This document shows, one piece after another, positions 1 through 11,800 of a stretch of DNA of 64,000 nt. Under the pieces are notes generated by a model that was not told the DNA's origin, ran no database searches, and saw only the letters and a list, made by a program, of their open reading frames with translations. The stretch covers positions 434,001 to 498,000 of the forward strand of contig JAHQIY010000009.1 in the NCBI GenBank assembly GCA_019054805.1, read 5' to 3'. Within the stretch, counting starts at the first letter, position 1, and each line of letters starts with the position of its first letter. The translations under genes and the position numbers were made by a program. Source of the DNA: Brachionus manjavacas. Lineage: Eukaryota; Rotifera; Eurotatoria; Ploima; Brachionidae.

Positions 1-798
1 GGAGTAATAGCTTGATACGCATAAAGAACAACAACTTATTTAAAAAAATTAACTCAAAAAGCAATTTTTAATATCTTATCTTTTTCCAGCGAATACTGAA
101 AAAAACATTTTAAAAACTAATTATTATTCGTTTGTTTATGTAAACCGAGCTGATGCTCCTTAAGTTAAAAAAGTTTTTTTTTATTTTATTTCAGATTTAT
201 AAAATAGTCAAAAAAAAAAATAATAATTAATAATTAGAGAATAATATCATTTAATTGAGAAAAATTATAAAAATTAAGCTATTTAATTCAAATTTTTTGG
301 TATCGATTTTAATCGTACTGTAAAAAAATTTAGTTATTCTAAATTTCTTGGAAATCTACAAAATAAGCTTTATTTAAGTATTATAAGCGTTAAAAAATTA
401 TCTTTAATTATTTATTTAGAAGCTATTGATTCTAATAAGTTCTTGACTATTATAGAGTAGCAAAAATTTAGATTTAATTTAAAAAATTGAGAAAGCAATA
501 TTTGAATAAACTTTTAATTATTAGAAATCATTTTGATTATATGAAAAAAGAGAAATAAGAGACATCAGAATTTTAATTAAATTAAGCTTTAATAGTCCAT
601 TGAATTGAAATTAAAATTAAATTTTAAATTAATTATTATTCAGTTAATTAATTTAATAGGATAACACTACAAACTACGAAATTTTTAATTCAGCATTGAT
701 TTCCACTAAAAAAAAATTTTATTTATTTTTATAAAATTTATCCCAAAATTCAATAAAGACTTTTTATACTCAAAAACTATTTAAATCAATTTTTCTAT
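1..798. other. Intergenic, AT-rich; possible retroelement tail
   Basis: No gene is visible here. A TTTATT at 722-727 can serve as the AATAAA signal of the leftward gene that ends at 799. Around 143-165 there is a short CCGAG...GCTCC motif followed by A-rich sequence, which recurs near 34092 and in weaker form near 56200. It may be the 3' tail of a retroelement. Confidence 0.4.
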
Positions 799-2150
799 TT
801 ATTTGTAATTGTATTTGTATCTATGATCATCATATTTACTAAAATACTTTCGATCACCATGGCTTTTGTTCAATTCTCTTCTCTTCGAGTTGGATCTTGA
901 AACAGATGGAGATCTCGATCTTTTTCTTGATCTGGAGCCAGACCTTGGCCGTCCAATACTTGATTTTGACAAGTGTCTATCATCATTTTTCCTCCTTGAG
1001 TAAGCATCCTGTTTGAATGTTTTTTTCATGTCTAAATTTTTGAATTCTTTTTTAGGCGACAAAATTTTCTGTATCTCTTTGCCATCAATTTGAGGATTTT
1101 TTTTTTCAGCTATTTTTTCCTTGTCATCATCATTTTTCAAGACAAATTCATTTAAATCGATTACAGGATTTTCATTTAAATCATCGTATAAATCATCTAC
1201 GACAATTCTTGTTTCGTTTTCCTTATTCTCAGTCTCAAATCCATACAATTCCATCATTAAATCATCATTTTTGTCAATACAACCCAAAGTTTTATTAGTT
1301 TCTATCTTTTTCTTAGTCTTCTTTGGTCTCTTATCTTTAAAACCATGTCTGTTATTACAAAAATCATAGTTCATCAGTGAGTGCATGTCGCTGATCAAAT
1401 TTCGTTTAGTAAGCCTTGACAAATCTTCCGGATTCTTAGTTTGCTTCAATTGAATTAGCTTGTTTTCATTTCGCTTAGCCATCTTAGACTCCAAAGATGT
1501 ATTTTTCTTAATAGTTTTAACTAGGGTCCACTCTTTGATCGAATTGAAATCGCCAACCGGAGCCTCGTTCATGTGCAATTTGACAAATGCAAATTTTGTC
1601 AAGTCTAAAGATTCCAGTTGTGGATGAGGCTTGGATCTGTGTATCTGAATTCCTTTATTTTCTATGCAATATTGGTTTTTTTTGGCACTATTCTCAGGTT
1701 TAGTTTTTGTACAATCATTTAAAATTTTTTGCAATCTATCGAATGTATGTGATTCAGGTTTATTTTTCGGCATTTTTTGATTTCCAGGTTTATTCCTGAA
1801 TTCTTGATCAAATTTTTTTTCGCCTATTTTTTTATCCTGCTTTATCAAGTCACTTGAGCATTTTTCACATTTTAAATTTTTTTTGATTTTCAACAAAGTT
1901 TCTTCTGATTTTGAAATCAAATCTAATCTTAAAGATTTTAATTTAATTTTTTATTTAGATAACAAATTTTAAATTACAGTTCTTCAAGTTTAAAAAGTTG
2001 CTTGCGTTGTTGGTCAATTAAATTTTCTAGTTTTTGTTTGTCGCAAGTCACCTGATCCAAATTAAGATTCAGCTTTTCTATGATTGAATTACCTCCAGTT
2101 AAGTTTGGCACCGGAGTCAATTTTTTCAAGATTTCATTTAAAAGATCCAT
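799..2150 (-). CDS. Unknown coiled-coil / CxxC / RS-tail protein
   Basis: I do not recognise this protein. Model: complement(join(799..1927,1978..2150)), 433 aa. The ATG at 2150 opens a 57-codon exon. A 50-bp intron (GTAATT...TTTAAG, 1928-1977) joins it in frame to the long exon, whose own frame has no ATG at its left edge; this is why I chose the upstream start. Residues about 36-77 look like a short coiled coil (regular Leu/Ile spacing, charged), followed directly by a CxxC pair (Cys78, Cys81) with no clear second pair. The middle is Lys-rich and probably disordered, with an acidic patch. The last 53 residues are an Arg/Ser-rich tail with RSRS-type dipeptides, then a basic Tyr-rich end. RS tails are typical of nuclear, splicing-associated proteins, so a nuclear role is plausible but inferred. 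The gene faces away from the lectin gene, with about 280 bp between the two start codons. Confidence 0.75.
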
Positions 2151-2427
2151 TTTTTTTTTAAATAAAATTTATCATAAAAAATTTAAATCTCTTTTTTTTA
2201 TTATAATAGGACTCATGTGGTCTGGTGTTTTGTGCATGCAGTCCTGGTTCAATACTTGCCGGAGGATAATTTTTTTATCCAAATTTTAAAAATAAATTCT
2301 AAGCTTTTATTTATCTTCAACCTTCACTTTTTTTTTAAATTTTTCTCTTACTTAGATCTGTATGTTCATTGATATAATCAAGAAGATTAAAATTTTAATT
2401 TTTTTTTAAATTTTTATCTGCAAAAAA

Positions 2428-3859
2428 ATGAAATTCACTTTTTTATTTATTATTCTGGGTATTTTTAAATCTACCAACGCTCAGAACGGTAAATTAAATT
2501 ACCATATGCCCTAAAATATAAATCACATCAGATCAATTTTAAGACTGCTTGTCACCGTGGGAAAAAATTGACGACAATATATGTCTCCTTCTCAACTCAC
2601 ATATTAAAACCTGGAACCATGCTAAAATGTCGTGCAATTTTTACGGAGGCGAACTGCTTTACATAAATAATGAACACGAAAATGAGAAAATAAATGGTAT
2701 GTTTTGTTTACCCTTGATTTTTGAAGATTTTATTTAAATTCAAGACTTCATTGACACTCTACTCAGATACCGGTTCAATCTAAAGCCGTTTGCCTGGCTC
2801 GGGGCGCTAAAGAACTCCAATGGCTGGATGTGGTATCATGCCAATCAATCGGTAATTTTTTCCGACTTAACCAAACAATGCTTGGTAAAAATTTTCTCAG
2901 GTGATGTTTAAAAATTGGACCGAAAGCCCTGGCTCAAGTGAATACATGAACTGTGCATGTTTCCGCTTGAGGGAAAAAACCTGGCGACCATGCGACTGCA
3001 ACACAAAGCAACATTACATTTGCCGAAAAGCAAACCGGCCAAAAAGTAGAAAGTTTTAGATGAAGAGAAGAATTTTTTTAATTATTTTTTTAGATGAATT
3101 TATTGCGACGCCAAAGTCTAAAGAAACAAATTTACCCCTGGTAATGGAAACACAAAAACTAATTGAAAAAGATTTAAGAAATTCGAACAATGAATTAAGT
3201 CAGGACGAAAAATCTATTATTGTTAGCTCTTTGGTATTGATGAAGGAAGAAGACTCCAAACAGACAGGTATGCATGGTAAAATTTCAACAAATTCATGCC
3301 GTGGTTTAATCAGTCTAAAAGCTTAAATAATTAATAACTCACATGCACTCAGGCAAATTTTAGCTTCATTTAGAAAAAAAAATCAATAACTAAAATGGAT
3401 CATTATTGCGTAATTTGTATAATATGTCTGAAATTTATTCCACCAAGAAAATTAAAATCTATATTTCCAAATACACAATTTTTTCCAAATAAAAAAATTT
3501 ATTTAATTTTTTTAGAGACAAAATCTCAACTGTTGGTGCAAGATGACATGAAAATTTTAGAAAACATGAGAAAAAACTCTGGATTCATGCGAGATCCAAA
3601 TTTGTTCGTGAACATTTACAGAACAAAAGTTCTCAAAAACTCCATTATATTCACACTTTATGATTGTAAATATGGATTTGGGTATTATGCCGCTGGTAAC
3701 GATTGCACCAAGTATAAGATGTGCGAAAATTGGGACCATAAATATGCCATTTTAGCATTGAATAAATGTGTAAATGGCAAAGTTTTTAGTTTTAAGGAAC
3801 TTGAGTGTGTGATCCCGTCCGAGGATTTTTGTGACCCAAACGCCTTCGTACCAGTCTAG
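2428..3859 (+). CDS. Secreted C-type lectin with C-terminal chitin-binding domain
   Basis: Model: join(2428..2488,2544..2696,2745..2851,2901..3045,3094..3267,3516..3859), 327 aa. Every junction is GT-AG and phase-consistent; introns are 55, 48, 49, 48 and 248 bp. Residues 1-18 form a signal peptide. Residues 22 to about 150 are a C-type lectin domain: a Cys22...Cys pair, Trp-Asn-His-Ala-Lys before the next Cys, a GGELLYI strand, an AWLGA version of the WIGL motif, and a closing CDC...YICRK. The EPN/QPD and WND calcium-sugar motifs are not seen, so classical sugar binding may be lost. After an acidic linker, residues 264 to about 320 match a type-2 (peritrophin-A, CBM14) chitin-binding domain, with spaced Cys residues and aromatics. 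The likely role is extracellular, for example in cuticle/lorica, gut lining or immunity; that part is inference. Exons 1-4 alone would already give a stand-alone lectin if the fourth intron were retained, because a stop follows at about 3058. Confidence 0.85.
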
Positions 3860-3895
3860 AGCTTTTGGTTAGCTTCTGTTGTTAAGTTTTGATCA

Positions 3896-3901
3896 AATAA
3901 A
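3896..3901 (+). terminator. Polyadenylation signal of the lectin gene
   Basis: AATAAA lies 37 bases after the stop codon of the lectin/chitin-binding gene, at the usual distance for cleavage and polyadenylation. Confidence 0.5.
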
Positions 3902-3904
3902 TTA

Positions 3905-4020
3905 TTAATTAGAAATAACCGAAAGAGTGCCTCAACTTGCTGAATCTTATTACTGTTTTTTATTTGTTTTATCAGTATTTATGTAATTTAGTGTCTAGAC
4001 TCAAATTTTATTTTATTTTA
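3905..4020 (+). repeat. Diverged repeat shared with 8905-9000
   Basis: The stretch downstream of the lectin gene (AGTGCCTC..., then TTATG-TAATTT and GTCTAGACTCAAA followed by T-runs) is matched in the same order at about 8910-9000, downstream of the first copy of the duplicated unknown gene. The match is imperfect. Either both are old copies of one dispersed repeat, or both genes share a 3' flank by descent. Confidence 0.45.
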
Positions 4021-5530
4021 TTTTTGTTTTTAGATTAAATATTGATTTTGTTTTAGTAATTAATTTTAAAATCCAAATGATGATGATGATGATGATGACG
4101 CAGAGTGGTCCCAAAATTTTCATTTAAAAAATTCTACGAATTCAAGTATTTTTAGCTGGATAGCAAAATGACTAAGTCGACTAGAGGAAGCTTTTAAAAA
4201 TTTAGAATTTTTGACAACCTCAAAATTGATAAAAAGGAAATAGAGAATGACTTGGTAAACTTAAAATGATTAATTTAAGACACTTGATGTAATTTAAGAT
4301 AATTTTAATCAAAAATTTTTAAAAACTAGAAACGAATTGAGCATGAACTTCTTCTAAATTTTTTTATTGTATGTAATAGAGTGTTTTATGACAAAAATAA
4401 TTCTTCCAGGATAGTACTTAAGATTTTATTTTTATAAAATAAATTCTGTGTGGTATGTCTAAAATAAATTTGAATTTTTAAAAATCAAAATTTTGCCAAA
4501 CATAAATATTTTTAGACCAAAAAAGGGTATTTGAATATTTGAATTTAATAAAGATCACTTTAAGATTTAATAAACCAGACTATGAAAAAATTTGGTTTTA
4601 AAATTTTCCCTGATTGTCTGATTTAAATTTAGCACCTTGAAGATTAAGCATTTAGAAATTGAATCAAAAATATTCCTTTTCACCTGACTTGGGTAGTTGT
4701 TAAAGAAATTTTTTCTCAAAATATTTTATATCCTAGACAAAAGTGCTATTTGTTTGCATGTAATTTTCCCAAAATATTATATTAATCCACTGAATTAGGA
4801 AATCAATCTAAATATATAACTCAACTATGATTTGAATTAAGCTAGTTTCGAAATTTTGTAAGTTTAAAAAATTTCTTTCAAAGATTTGATCAAGATTAAG
4901 AGGGACAAAATATATTTTTGATTATTGACTTTATAAAAAATTTGCAGAAAAAAGTAATAAAATAAAACTAAATATTTAAAATTAGAAATTCTAGAAAATA
5001 TATTTTAGAGGCACTTTGAATTATTTTTCAGAGCATTGGACCGGGTCGATTGACAAAAAAAATTCACAACCCCTATTGTAGACAAGCTTTTATCTTTACT
5101 AAAGAAGTATTTACTCTAAGTCTACTTCCTAACTAGCAAAAATCAATTAGAATAATTAATTTTAAACATATTTATTTTGAGGAAAAAAAATTAAATAAAC
5201 TTAAAAAGTATTTGCATTTATTTTTTTTTAATTCTAACATTTAAACGGTTTCTTGAAAAATGTATGTATTTTTTTCAAAATTTTGAATTAAAGATGAAGA
5301 ATTTATAGAAAAAGTTTGTGATTAAAATGAAATAAGTAGAAAAAAAACTTTCAGTTTTCATATTCATATTAAAAATAAATTAGAAATTAAAATTTCCTTT
5401 TAAATTAAAGAATCCTACAGAGAAAATTAAAATAAATATTTTAGAAATGTTGTAATTGTTTAATTAGGGATTTTTCAAAGACTTAATTATACAAATATGA
5501 AATCTTACTCAATCTTTTTTCTTTGAAGAA
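4021..5530. other. Intergenic, no gene seen
   Basis: Very AT-rich with no credible exon on either strand. A short (ATG)n run sits at 4078-4097. Confidence 0.5.
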
Positions 5531-5539
5531 TTTTTGTAG

Positions 5540-6800
5540 ATTTAAGGCGTTGAGTTATTCATCAAATATTAAAAGAATGTAAAAAATAAATTGGTTGTCT
5601 ATACGAATCTAATTGATTTATTTACCTCATAATTTGTCTGACTCTTGGGAGCAAATTAAGAAATCGGCACTCAAAAGCTCTTTAGATAAACAAAATGAAA
5701 TTTACATCATTCTCAGACTTCACATAACTTTTAGACAAGGAAATATTAACCTCTCGAGAACATAAAAATTTCAACATTATTATACCTGGCATGCAGATGA
5801 GAAAATCGTGTGACATTTTTTTTCTTTCAGAAGAAATCCATATTTTTGAAAATCATAAATTTTTATTTTGAAAAAAAATTAACTAAATTTACTAAATAGT
5901 TTAGAGTTTTTTTATTATTTTCAAAAATTAAACGAAAAGTATCATACACAATTTGTGAACAGATTCAAATTTTTTGTTGAATTTTTAATTAATTGTTTAA
6001 AAAACTAAGACTACGAATTTAAAGAAAGAAAAAACATTTGAAATACCTTGAAAATCTCCGAGTAAAAAAAGAATTTAAATTAAATTAGTAAAATATAAAA
6101 AACATCAATTTTTCCAATTAAATATTAGAAGGCAATTTTAATTTTGATTTAAAAATGTTGTTCATTGTAATGTTTGACAACTATTTGGCAATTTTTTTTA
6201 AATTTATGTTTGTTTAAGGAGTTGTTTGACGAACAAAATATGAAACAAATTATTTGTCTATTTTAATCATATATAATAATGTTAATCTAATTGATTTTTT
6301 CACCTCAATTTTATTCAAATCGCTATTCAAAAGCTCTATAGACAAATAAAATGAAACTTACATAATTTTGAGAATTCACATAACTATCAGACTAGAAAAA
6401 TAAAAACTCTCGGGTAAAAAAATATTTGATTTTTTATTATATTTGCCAAACACATGAGGATATCAAGTGAAGCTTTATTATAAGAGAGATAGAATTACAT
6501 CCAGTGAGACAAGTTGTATCATAATCTTATTAGTAATTTATAATTATTTTAGATTTTTTTTTAAATTTTCAACAATTAAATAAAAATATTGAACACAAGT
6601 TGTGAAAAGATTAAATTTTTTTTTAAATATTTATTGAATACTATTTTTAAAGAAAGAAGAATTTAAAGATAAAAGGAAATATTTGAAATACTTCGAAAAT
6701 CTCCGAAGGAAAAAAAGAATTTAAATTAAATTAGTAAAATAAAAAACAATTTTTTCAATTATGCATTACTAGATAATTAAGATTTTTAAATTACAAATGT
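5540..6800. repeat. Tandem pair of a ~640-bp noncoding repeat unit
   Basis: Two adjacent diverged units start near 5560 and 6215. Each has, in order: a TTTAAGG-GTTG start, a TCTAATTGATTT...CACCTC box, an AAAAGCTCT...ACAAA.AAAATGAAA box, a CTCTCGGG/CTCTCGAGAA box, and a block about AATTTAAAGA..., TTTGAAATAC, AAAATCTCCGA. The same unit recurs at 12570-13240. No coding potential, target-site duplication or inverted repeat was found, so the class is unknown. Confidence 0.6.
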
Positions 6801-6860
6801 TTTAAATTTTTAGGTAAAAAATTGGTTTTTTAAAAAAAAACTTTGCCCTAGAAGGATAAA

Positions 6861-7295
6861 ACTCTCGGGCAAAAATAGAAAAAATAAAATTTTTAATTAT
6901 GCCTGGCACGCAGATGAGAAAATCATGTGACACTTTATTTTTAGAGAGAAAAAGAATCATATCTAATCATTATAATTTCATTATAATCAATATTTTTAGA
7001 ATTTCCTTCGAGTAATAAATCGAGGTTTTTCCTGTTTTGTTCTGAAAAAAGCAAATCTAGATGTAGTCTAAAAAAATACACACTTTTAAGTATTCATATG
7101 TTTGAGCGAGTGAGCCAAACTGCCGGTCTTGTTTATACACCACGACTAGTCTCAGCTCACACTTATTTCTAATTTTAGTATAAATTGTAAAAAATGAACA
7201 CATCAAACTATAGAGCTAAATAAAATAGTCTAGACTAGTCTAACTTGACTATAGTCTTGATGGAAATTAAATATTTAGACTTATTATTTGCACGA
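6861..7295. repeat. Left copy of segmental duplication, block C
   Basis: These ~435 bp run nearly base for base with 13304-13741, starting at ACTCTCGGGCAAAAATAG and ending after GACTTATTATTTGCA. Only a few substitutions are seen, for example near 7142. This block is far more conserved than the neighbouring tandem units, so it was copied recently. Confidence 0.8.
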
Positions 7296-7580
7296 TTAAG
7301 CAACATTAAGAGTTTTTTTTCTATGCTAGTAATTTTGGTTTGGAAATTTTTTTCACAAAAATCAGAAAAAAATCTTAAAAAATTTTGAAAAAATCAATTT
7401 AAGCAGATATCAAGTTTCCAAGCTGGTTAATTTACTTGTAGTAAATAAATTTCAATTATTTTTCCAATTCAGACACGCTTGTAATCTGGTACGAACTTAA
7501 TTTACATTTTTTTTGCAAGTCTTTCTCTCAGATTTTTTTAAAAAAGGATTTAAATATTAAAGTTTTTATTATTATTTATT

Positions 7581-7630
7581 AGTGTAATGTAATGTAATGT
7601 AATCTAATGTAATGTAATGTAAAGTAAAGT
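7581..7630. repeat. (TAATG)n microsatellite
   Basis: About nine pentanucleotide units, with TAATC and TAAAG variants at the inner and right edge. It lies in the part of the left duplication arm (7300-8046) that has no counterpart in the right arm. Confidence 0.85.
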
Positions 7631-7984
7631 CTAGACAAAATTTTTGATTGCCGAACAGCTACTTAGACAATACAAAACCAAATCTATTTTTTTAAGAAAA
7701 AGTTACATCCAACATCATTTGTTACTTGTCTCAGCTAGATGCAATGAAAAATCGACTCCGCTTCTAAATGAAGCTAGCTTCAAACTAAGCTTGAATAAAA
7801 ATAGAATGTGTAGGTGCTATTTAGACTTGTTGGTGGATTAACTTTCATAGACAATAAAACATGGTTTTTTTTACTTACATTATGACTAACAGTTTAAAAG
7901 TGTCAAGTAAAGAAATTCTTAAAATTTGACTAGCTTTGCAGTATTTAAAACTTGAAGAAAAAAAAAAGATGACGCTGCAACAAT

Positions 7985-8025
7985 GGTCTGGTGAGGTTCG
8001 AGTCCCTGTGGGGTCCGCAAAATTG
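7985..8025 (+). other. tRNA-like B-box fragment, possible SINE remnant
   Basis: GGTTCGAGTCC matches the polymerase III internal B box exactly and is followed by CCTGTGGGGTCCGCA. No complete cloverleaf can be drawn: the T stem has only two Watson-Crick pairs and there is no matching acceptor strand. I therefore call it a tRNA-derived fragment, not a tRNA gene. It lies just before the left edge of the duplicated gene block. Confidence 0.3.
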
Positions 8026-8046
8026 GTAAATGCGCAATAATAAACG

Positions 8047-8870
8047 CTCATAGGGCTCATGAGTTATCATGCAAATTTATATTATAATTTCAAGTTGCAA
8101 TCGAGTCTAGACTTTATGTTAATTAAAAGCATAGAAAAAAAAAAAAAGAAATAGACTTGTTTTTTTCTCTAAAAAAAATAAAAAAATTAAAAATTAAAAT
8201 AATGTTTTAGATTTCACCAATTTTTTTTTCTGGTCAATATTGAATTGTTTGCCAATTGCTGATTTTGATTATTTGTTTCAGATTTAAATGTTCTAGAATG
8301 GACACCAACTTGCACGATCAATCGGATCCATTTGCACGCAAAGAACAAGAAGAAGAGCAAGAAGAAGAACAGGAAGAAGAACAGGAAGAAGAAGTGTTGT
8401 TTGGAAAGAGAGTGGACCAGGCGAATAGTTTGTCTGACTGGCACTTGTCGACAAAAGACAATTTGTACATAGACACCCAATGCAAATGTCCTCTACATGA
8501 GCATAGGATAAAATTCTACAATCGACCGAGATCTCAGCCGAACAAATGCATTTGCACCAGCGAGCGATTCTACAATTGTAATTATTGTACAAGCAGCTAT
8601 CCGATTAGTGTCAGACGTTCCAAAGACGGTGAAGAAAGTGACTATTCGAGCAAGCTCAAGCAAGCTTTGTGTGACAAGGCCGGGTCCAACAGTGGGTGCC
8701 AATCGGCCAAAATAGACCTTAGACCCTCGCCTTTGCCCGTCTCACCGCATTTAATAGCTTTGCTTACGCTGACCAGTCCGTCGAACAAGTTCATACCTGC
8801 GCCGAACAAAAATCTGGCCACTGTGGTCCAAAGCAAGGACAGAGAGCCCGAGCTGCTTGTGTGCGAGTAA
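8047..8870 (+). repeat. Duplicated gene block, copy 1
   Basis: From GGGCTCATGAGTTATCATGC to the TAA stop at 8870, this block matches 14434-15257 with only single-base or homopolymer differences upstream of the gene and none seen in the coding part. The right edge of homology coincides with the stop codon; the sequences after it are unrelated. Confidence 0.9.
8298..8870 (+). CDS. Unknown 190-aa Cys-containing acidic-repeat protein, copy 1
   Basis: I do not recognise the family. The ATG at 8298 is the first in-frame ATG after a strong splice acceptor (pyrimidine run ending TTTGTTTCAG at 8281), so a noncoding 5' exon probably lies upstream. Residues 15-32 are a Glu/Gln (EEEQ) repeat coded by a GAA/CAG-rich run. 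Six Cys at about 62, 64, 84, 86, 94 and 97 (CxC, CxC, CxxC) could bind metal; two more follow further on. No signal peptide starts at this ATG. The C-terminal half is Ser/Pro-rich. Base composition is near 50% GC against roughly 25-30% around it. Only one exon is seen. The second copy at 14685 encodes the same protein. Confidence 0.6.
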   Translation: MDTNLHDQSDPFARKEQEEEQEEEQEEEQEEEVLFGKRVDQANSLSDWHLSTKDNLYIDTQCKCPLHEHRIKFYNRPRSQPNKCICTSERFYNCNYCTSSYPISVRRSKDGEESDYSSKLKQALCDKAGSNSGCQSAKIDLRPSPLPVSPHLIALLTLTSPSNKFIPAPNKNLATVVQSKDREPELLVCE

Positions 8871-11800
8871 CTATTAGTTTTAAAAGAAAAATTTGTTAAC
8901 CTCTGAACGCAGTGCCTCGGCTCGATCAATTTATTGCCTTTTTTTCCTCTATTTATGATGTAATTTAAATGTCTAAACTCAAATAATTTTTTTTTTTTTT
9001 TAGTTTTTTTTTTTTCATTATATTTATTATAAACCCAAAAATTGTTTTATTTTTTTAAAGAAAACTTTGTTTGAAAATATCAATTCTTTAAGCAAAATGA
9101 ATAAATGAGATTTAAATTATTTTTTAAATGAGTAAAATTTTTTGGTTAAAAGAGAAAATAGAGGCAAATTTTAAGCCTGTGGAGGTTCTCTCCCATTTTA
9201 TTCTATAAATTAAAAAAAAATGTAAAATTCAGAGATATTTTTTTATATTCCTAAAATTTTGATTTTTTATAACTCTTTAAATTGGACAAATCTTTTAAGG
9301 TAAGCCGTATTCGTAGTTCGAATTGACTATCTGCTACTTTTATTATACAACAATTAGCACAAAATGGATCTGATTAAAATATTTTACCTTCTATTTTAAT
9401 ATTTAAATATTGGGTCATTCAGAAAATTGACCAAGTCTGTCTTTTTTTCTTCACATATTTGGCCTCTTGAAGCTCATGATCACAATCACATGATAAAAAC
9501 TTAACAGATTAAAATCAAAATAAAAATAATGAAATTATTTTTTTTTTAATTAAAACTTAAAATATTTATCTTTAATTGATTCTTCTGAAATCTGAAAAAT
9601 TAAAAGACATATTTAAAATCAACATTATGTAATCGGAATTTTGGCTTAAACAAACTCTTTAAATGATATTCTAGTCTTTCTAAGTGAAACGAAATTAAAA
9701 ATATTGATTAAGATTTTATTTCTACTTCAGGTAAAAATTCAAATAATTTACTTACTCGTTAAAAATTAAACAAATCATACTTAATTAAATTTAGTCATTT
9801 TTAATAAAAAGATGCTAAAAAAAAATTTATTTATAATTTTTTGCGTAAAAAGATAGTTACCATAGCGAAACAACTAGTCTTGCTGCGTAGGTCACCTGCT
9901 ATAGATTATTATTTATTTCATCAAAAACCTTTATTTATTAATCTATAACAAAATTTTTTTTTATTAAAACAGATATGACGAAAGGTGAATTCTACGCTTC
10001 AAAATAAACTTGATTTCGCATCATCAATATTTTTGAATTTCATCATTAGTGGGTGTCAGGGTCTTGAATGATTGGAATAAATAAAGTAGTTCAGCGTTTG
10101 AAAATTCTAGTTTCTAATTTATTAAATTAAAACAATCAATATTTAATAATAAGCATTTTTTTCACTTTATTATATTTATTTAATAAATAATGAGTTTATA
10201 AATATCTTATTTTGGGTAAAAGCGAGTAGCTTTTGTTTATTTGGTTTCAAAATATATTTTAAGTGAATAAAGCATTTATTATATTAGTGAATCTTAATTT
10301 TTTAATATTCAAAGAAAAGAAATTAAGCCTTAATTTAATTAGATATGAAAACAAGTCTTAGAACAAGATATCATTCATGGAAAAATTATGCTTAAATTTT
10401 TTAGTTTTTTTTGCTAGACACCTGAGAGCATTGAGTAAATTTTAGTTTGCATGAGTTGAACTAATTTTCTATCAGGATTAAATTAACTACTAAAATTAAT
10501 TTGTTTCTAGATTGCAGCTAATTAGAAATCAAATTATTTTGCTATAAATTTAAAACAAGAGGAAAAGTCAATTTTAAGGATTTTTTAAAATAAAGAATTT
10601 TTTGTAAAATTAGAATTTATCTCCATGAAAATTAATTTTCATTCATTTTTTATTTTTTAAGTTTTAAAAAATAAAAATAAAACAGGTCTAAAAAATAAAG
10701 TTTATATTTTATTAAACATTTAAAACTTTTTTTTTTAATTTACTTTTAATTTTTTTTTCAATCCTCATCCAATTTTCAGTTCTTTTTTAATAGAGTTAAA
10801 AATATTTCTTTGTTCTAATGGTTTTTAAGTTTTTCCGAAAAAAAAAATAAATTACAGTTCTTTTTGAACTTTAAAAAAAAATTTCGAGATAATTCTTACT
10901 AATTTGATAAAAAATTGATTCAAGAACTTTTTTAATCTTGAAGTAAAAATTTAGTTTTTAGTTTAAGAAATACGAAAAGTCAACTAGTAAATTAATTTTC
11001 ATTAATGTGCCTATTGACGTAAATATTTAATTATGTAATAATAATTGACGTTTGCAATAAATACTTGAAATATTATGCATAACCGGGGTATTTTAAACAG
11101 AATTTTCAATTTAGTTATTTAAGTTGTGAATTTAATTAAACAAATTTAATAAGTTTAATTTTTGTAAAATCAATAAAACCTCAACTCTGTTTACCATCAA
11201 GCATTTTTCAAATAAAATAACATGATTGTTAATAAAAGATAATAGAAATGATTAATTTAAAAAAAACTGAGTAATAAAAAATAATGATTTTGCTTGAGTA
11301 TTAGGTATCACGAGAATTTCGTGTCAAAACACTGAGTGCATCTTAAGCATTTTTAAACTAGATGAATGAAATTTTCTTATCTTGATTTTGTGATGATGAA
11401 AATAAATCACTGTAAAATAATTTAATAAAAATATTGTGAGTTTCATATTTTAACTGAATTGAAAAAGCCATTTTTATGAATAAGATGATAAGTTAAGTCA
11501 ATAGAAACTTCATTTTTTGAAGCAAAATAGTTGAAATTTTAAAATTAAATAATCTCTTTTTAACAAGATTCACACTAGATAATAACTATTTTTAACAAAA
11601 ATTAAAAATTCGAGAATAAAAGTAGAAGGAATTTGAATTTGATAAAAAAATTACTTAAAAATGTTTCATTATAAATGTTTTTCAGTAGTTAAATTTTACA
11701 AGAAAGCTTGTAAATTAAATAATTAATCAAAAAATACAATAAGTTGTTCTTTTGAATTTCAGCATTGGGATATTCATCAATGTAGCATTATGTATACTTT

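Noticed and set aside
7644-7841. 65-codon frame in the left spacer
   Set aside because: No motif, no splice context, absent from the right duplication arm; likely chance.
7985-8058. tRNA gene
   Set aside because: Only a B box and part of a T arm are present; no acceptor stem or anticodon arm can be drawn.
8214-8929. Four minus-strand frames opposite the duplicated gene (also at 14601-15223)
   Set aside because: Antisense shadows of a GC-richer coding exon. The plus strand has the acceptor, ATG and gene-like composition.
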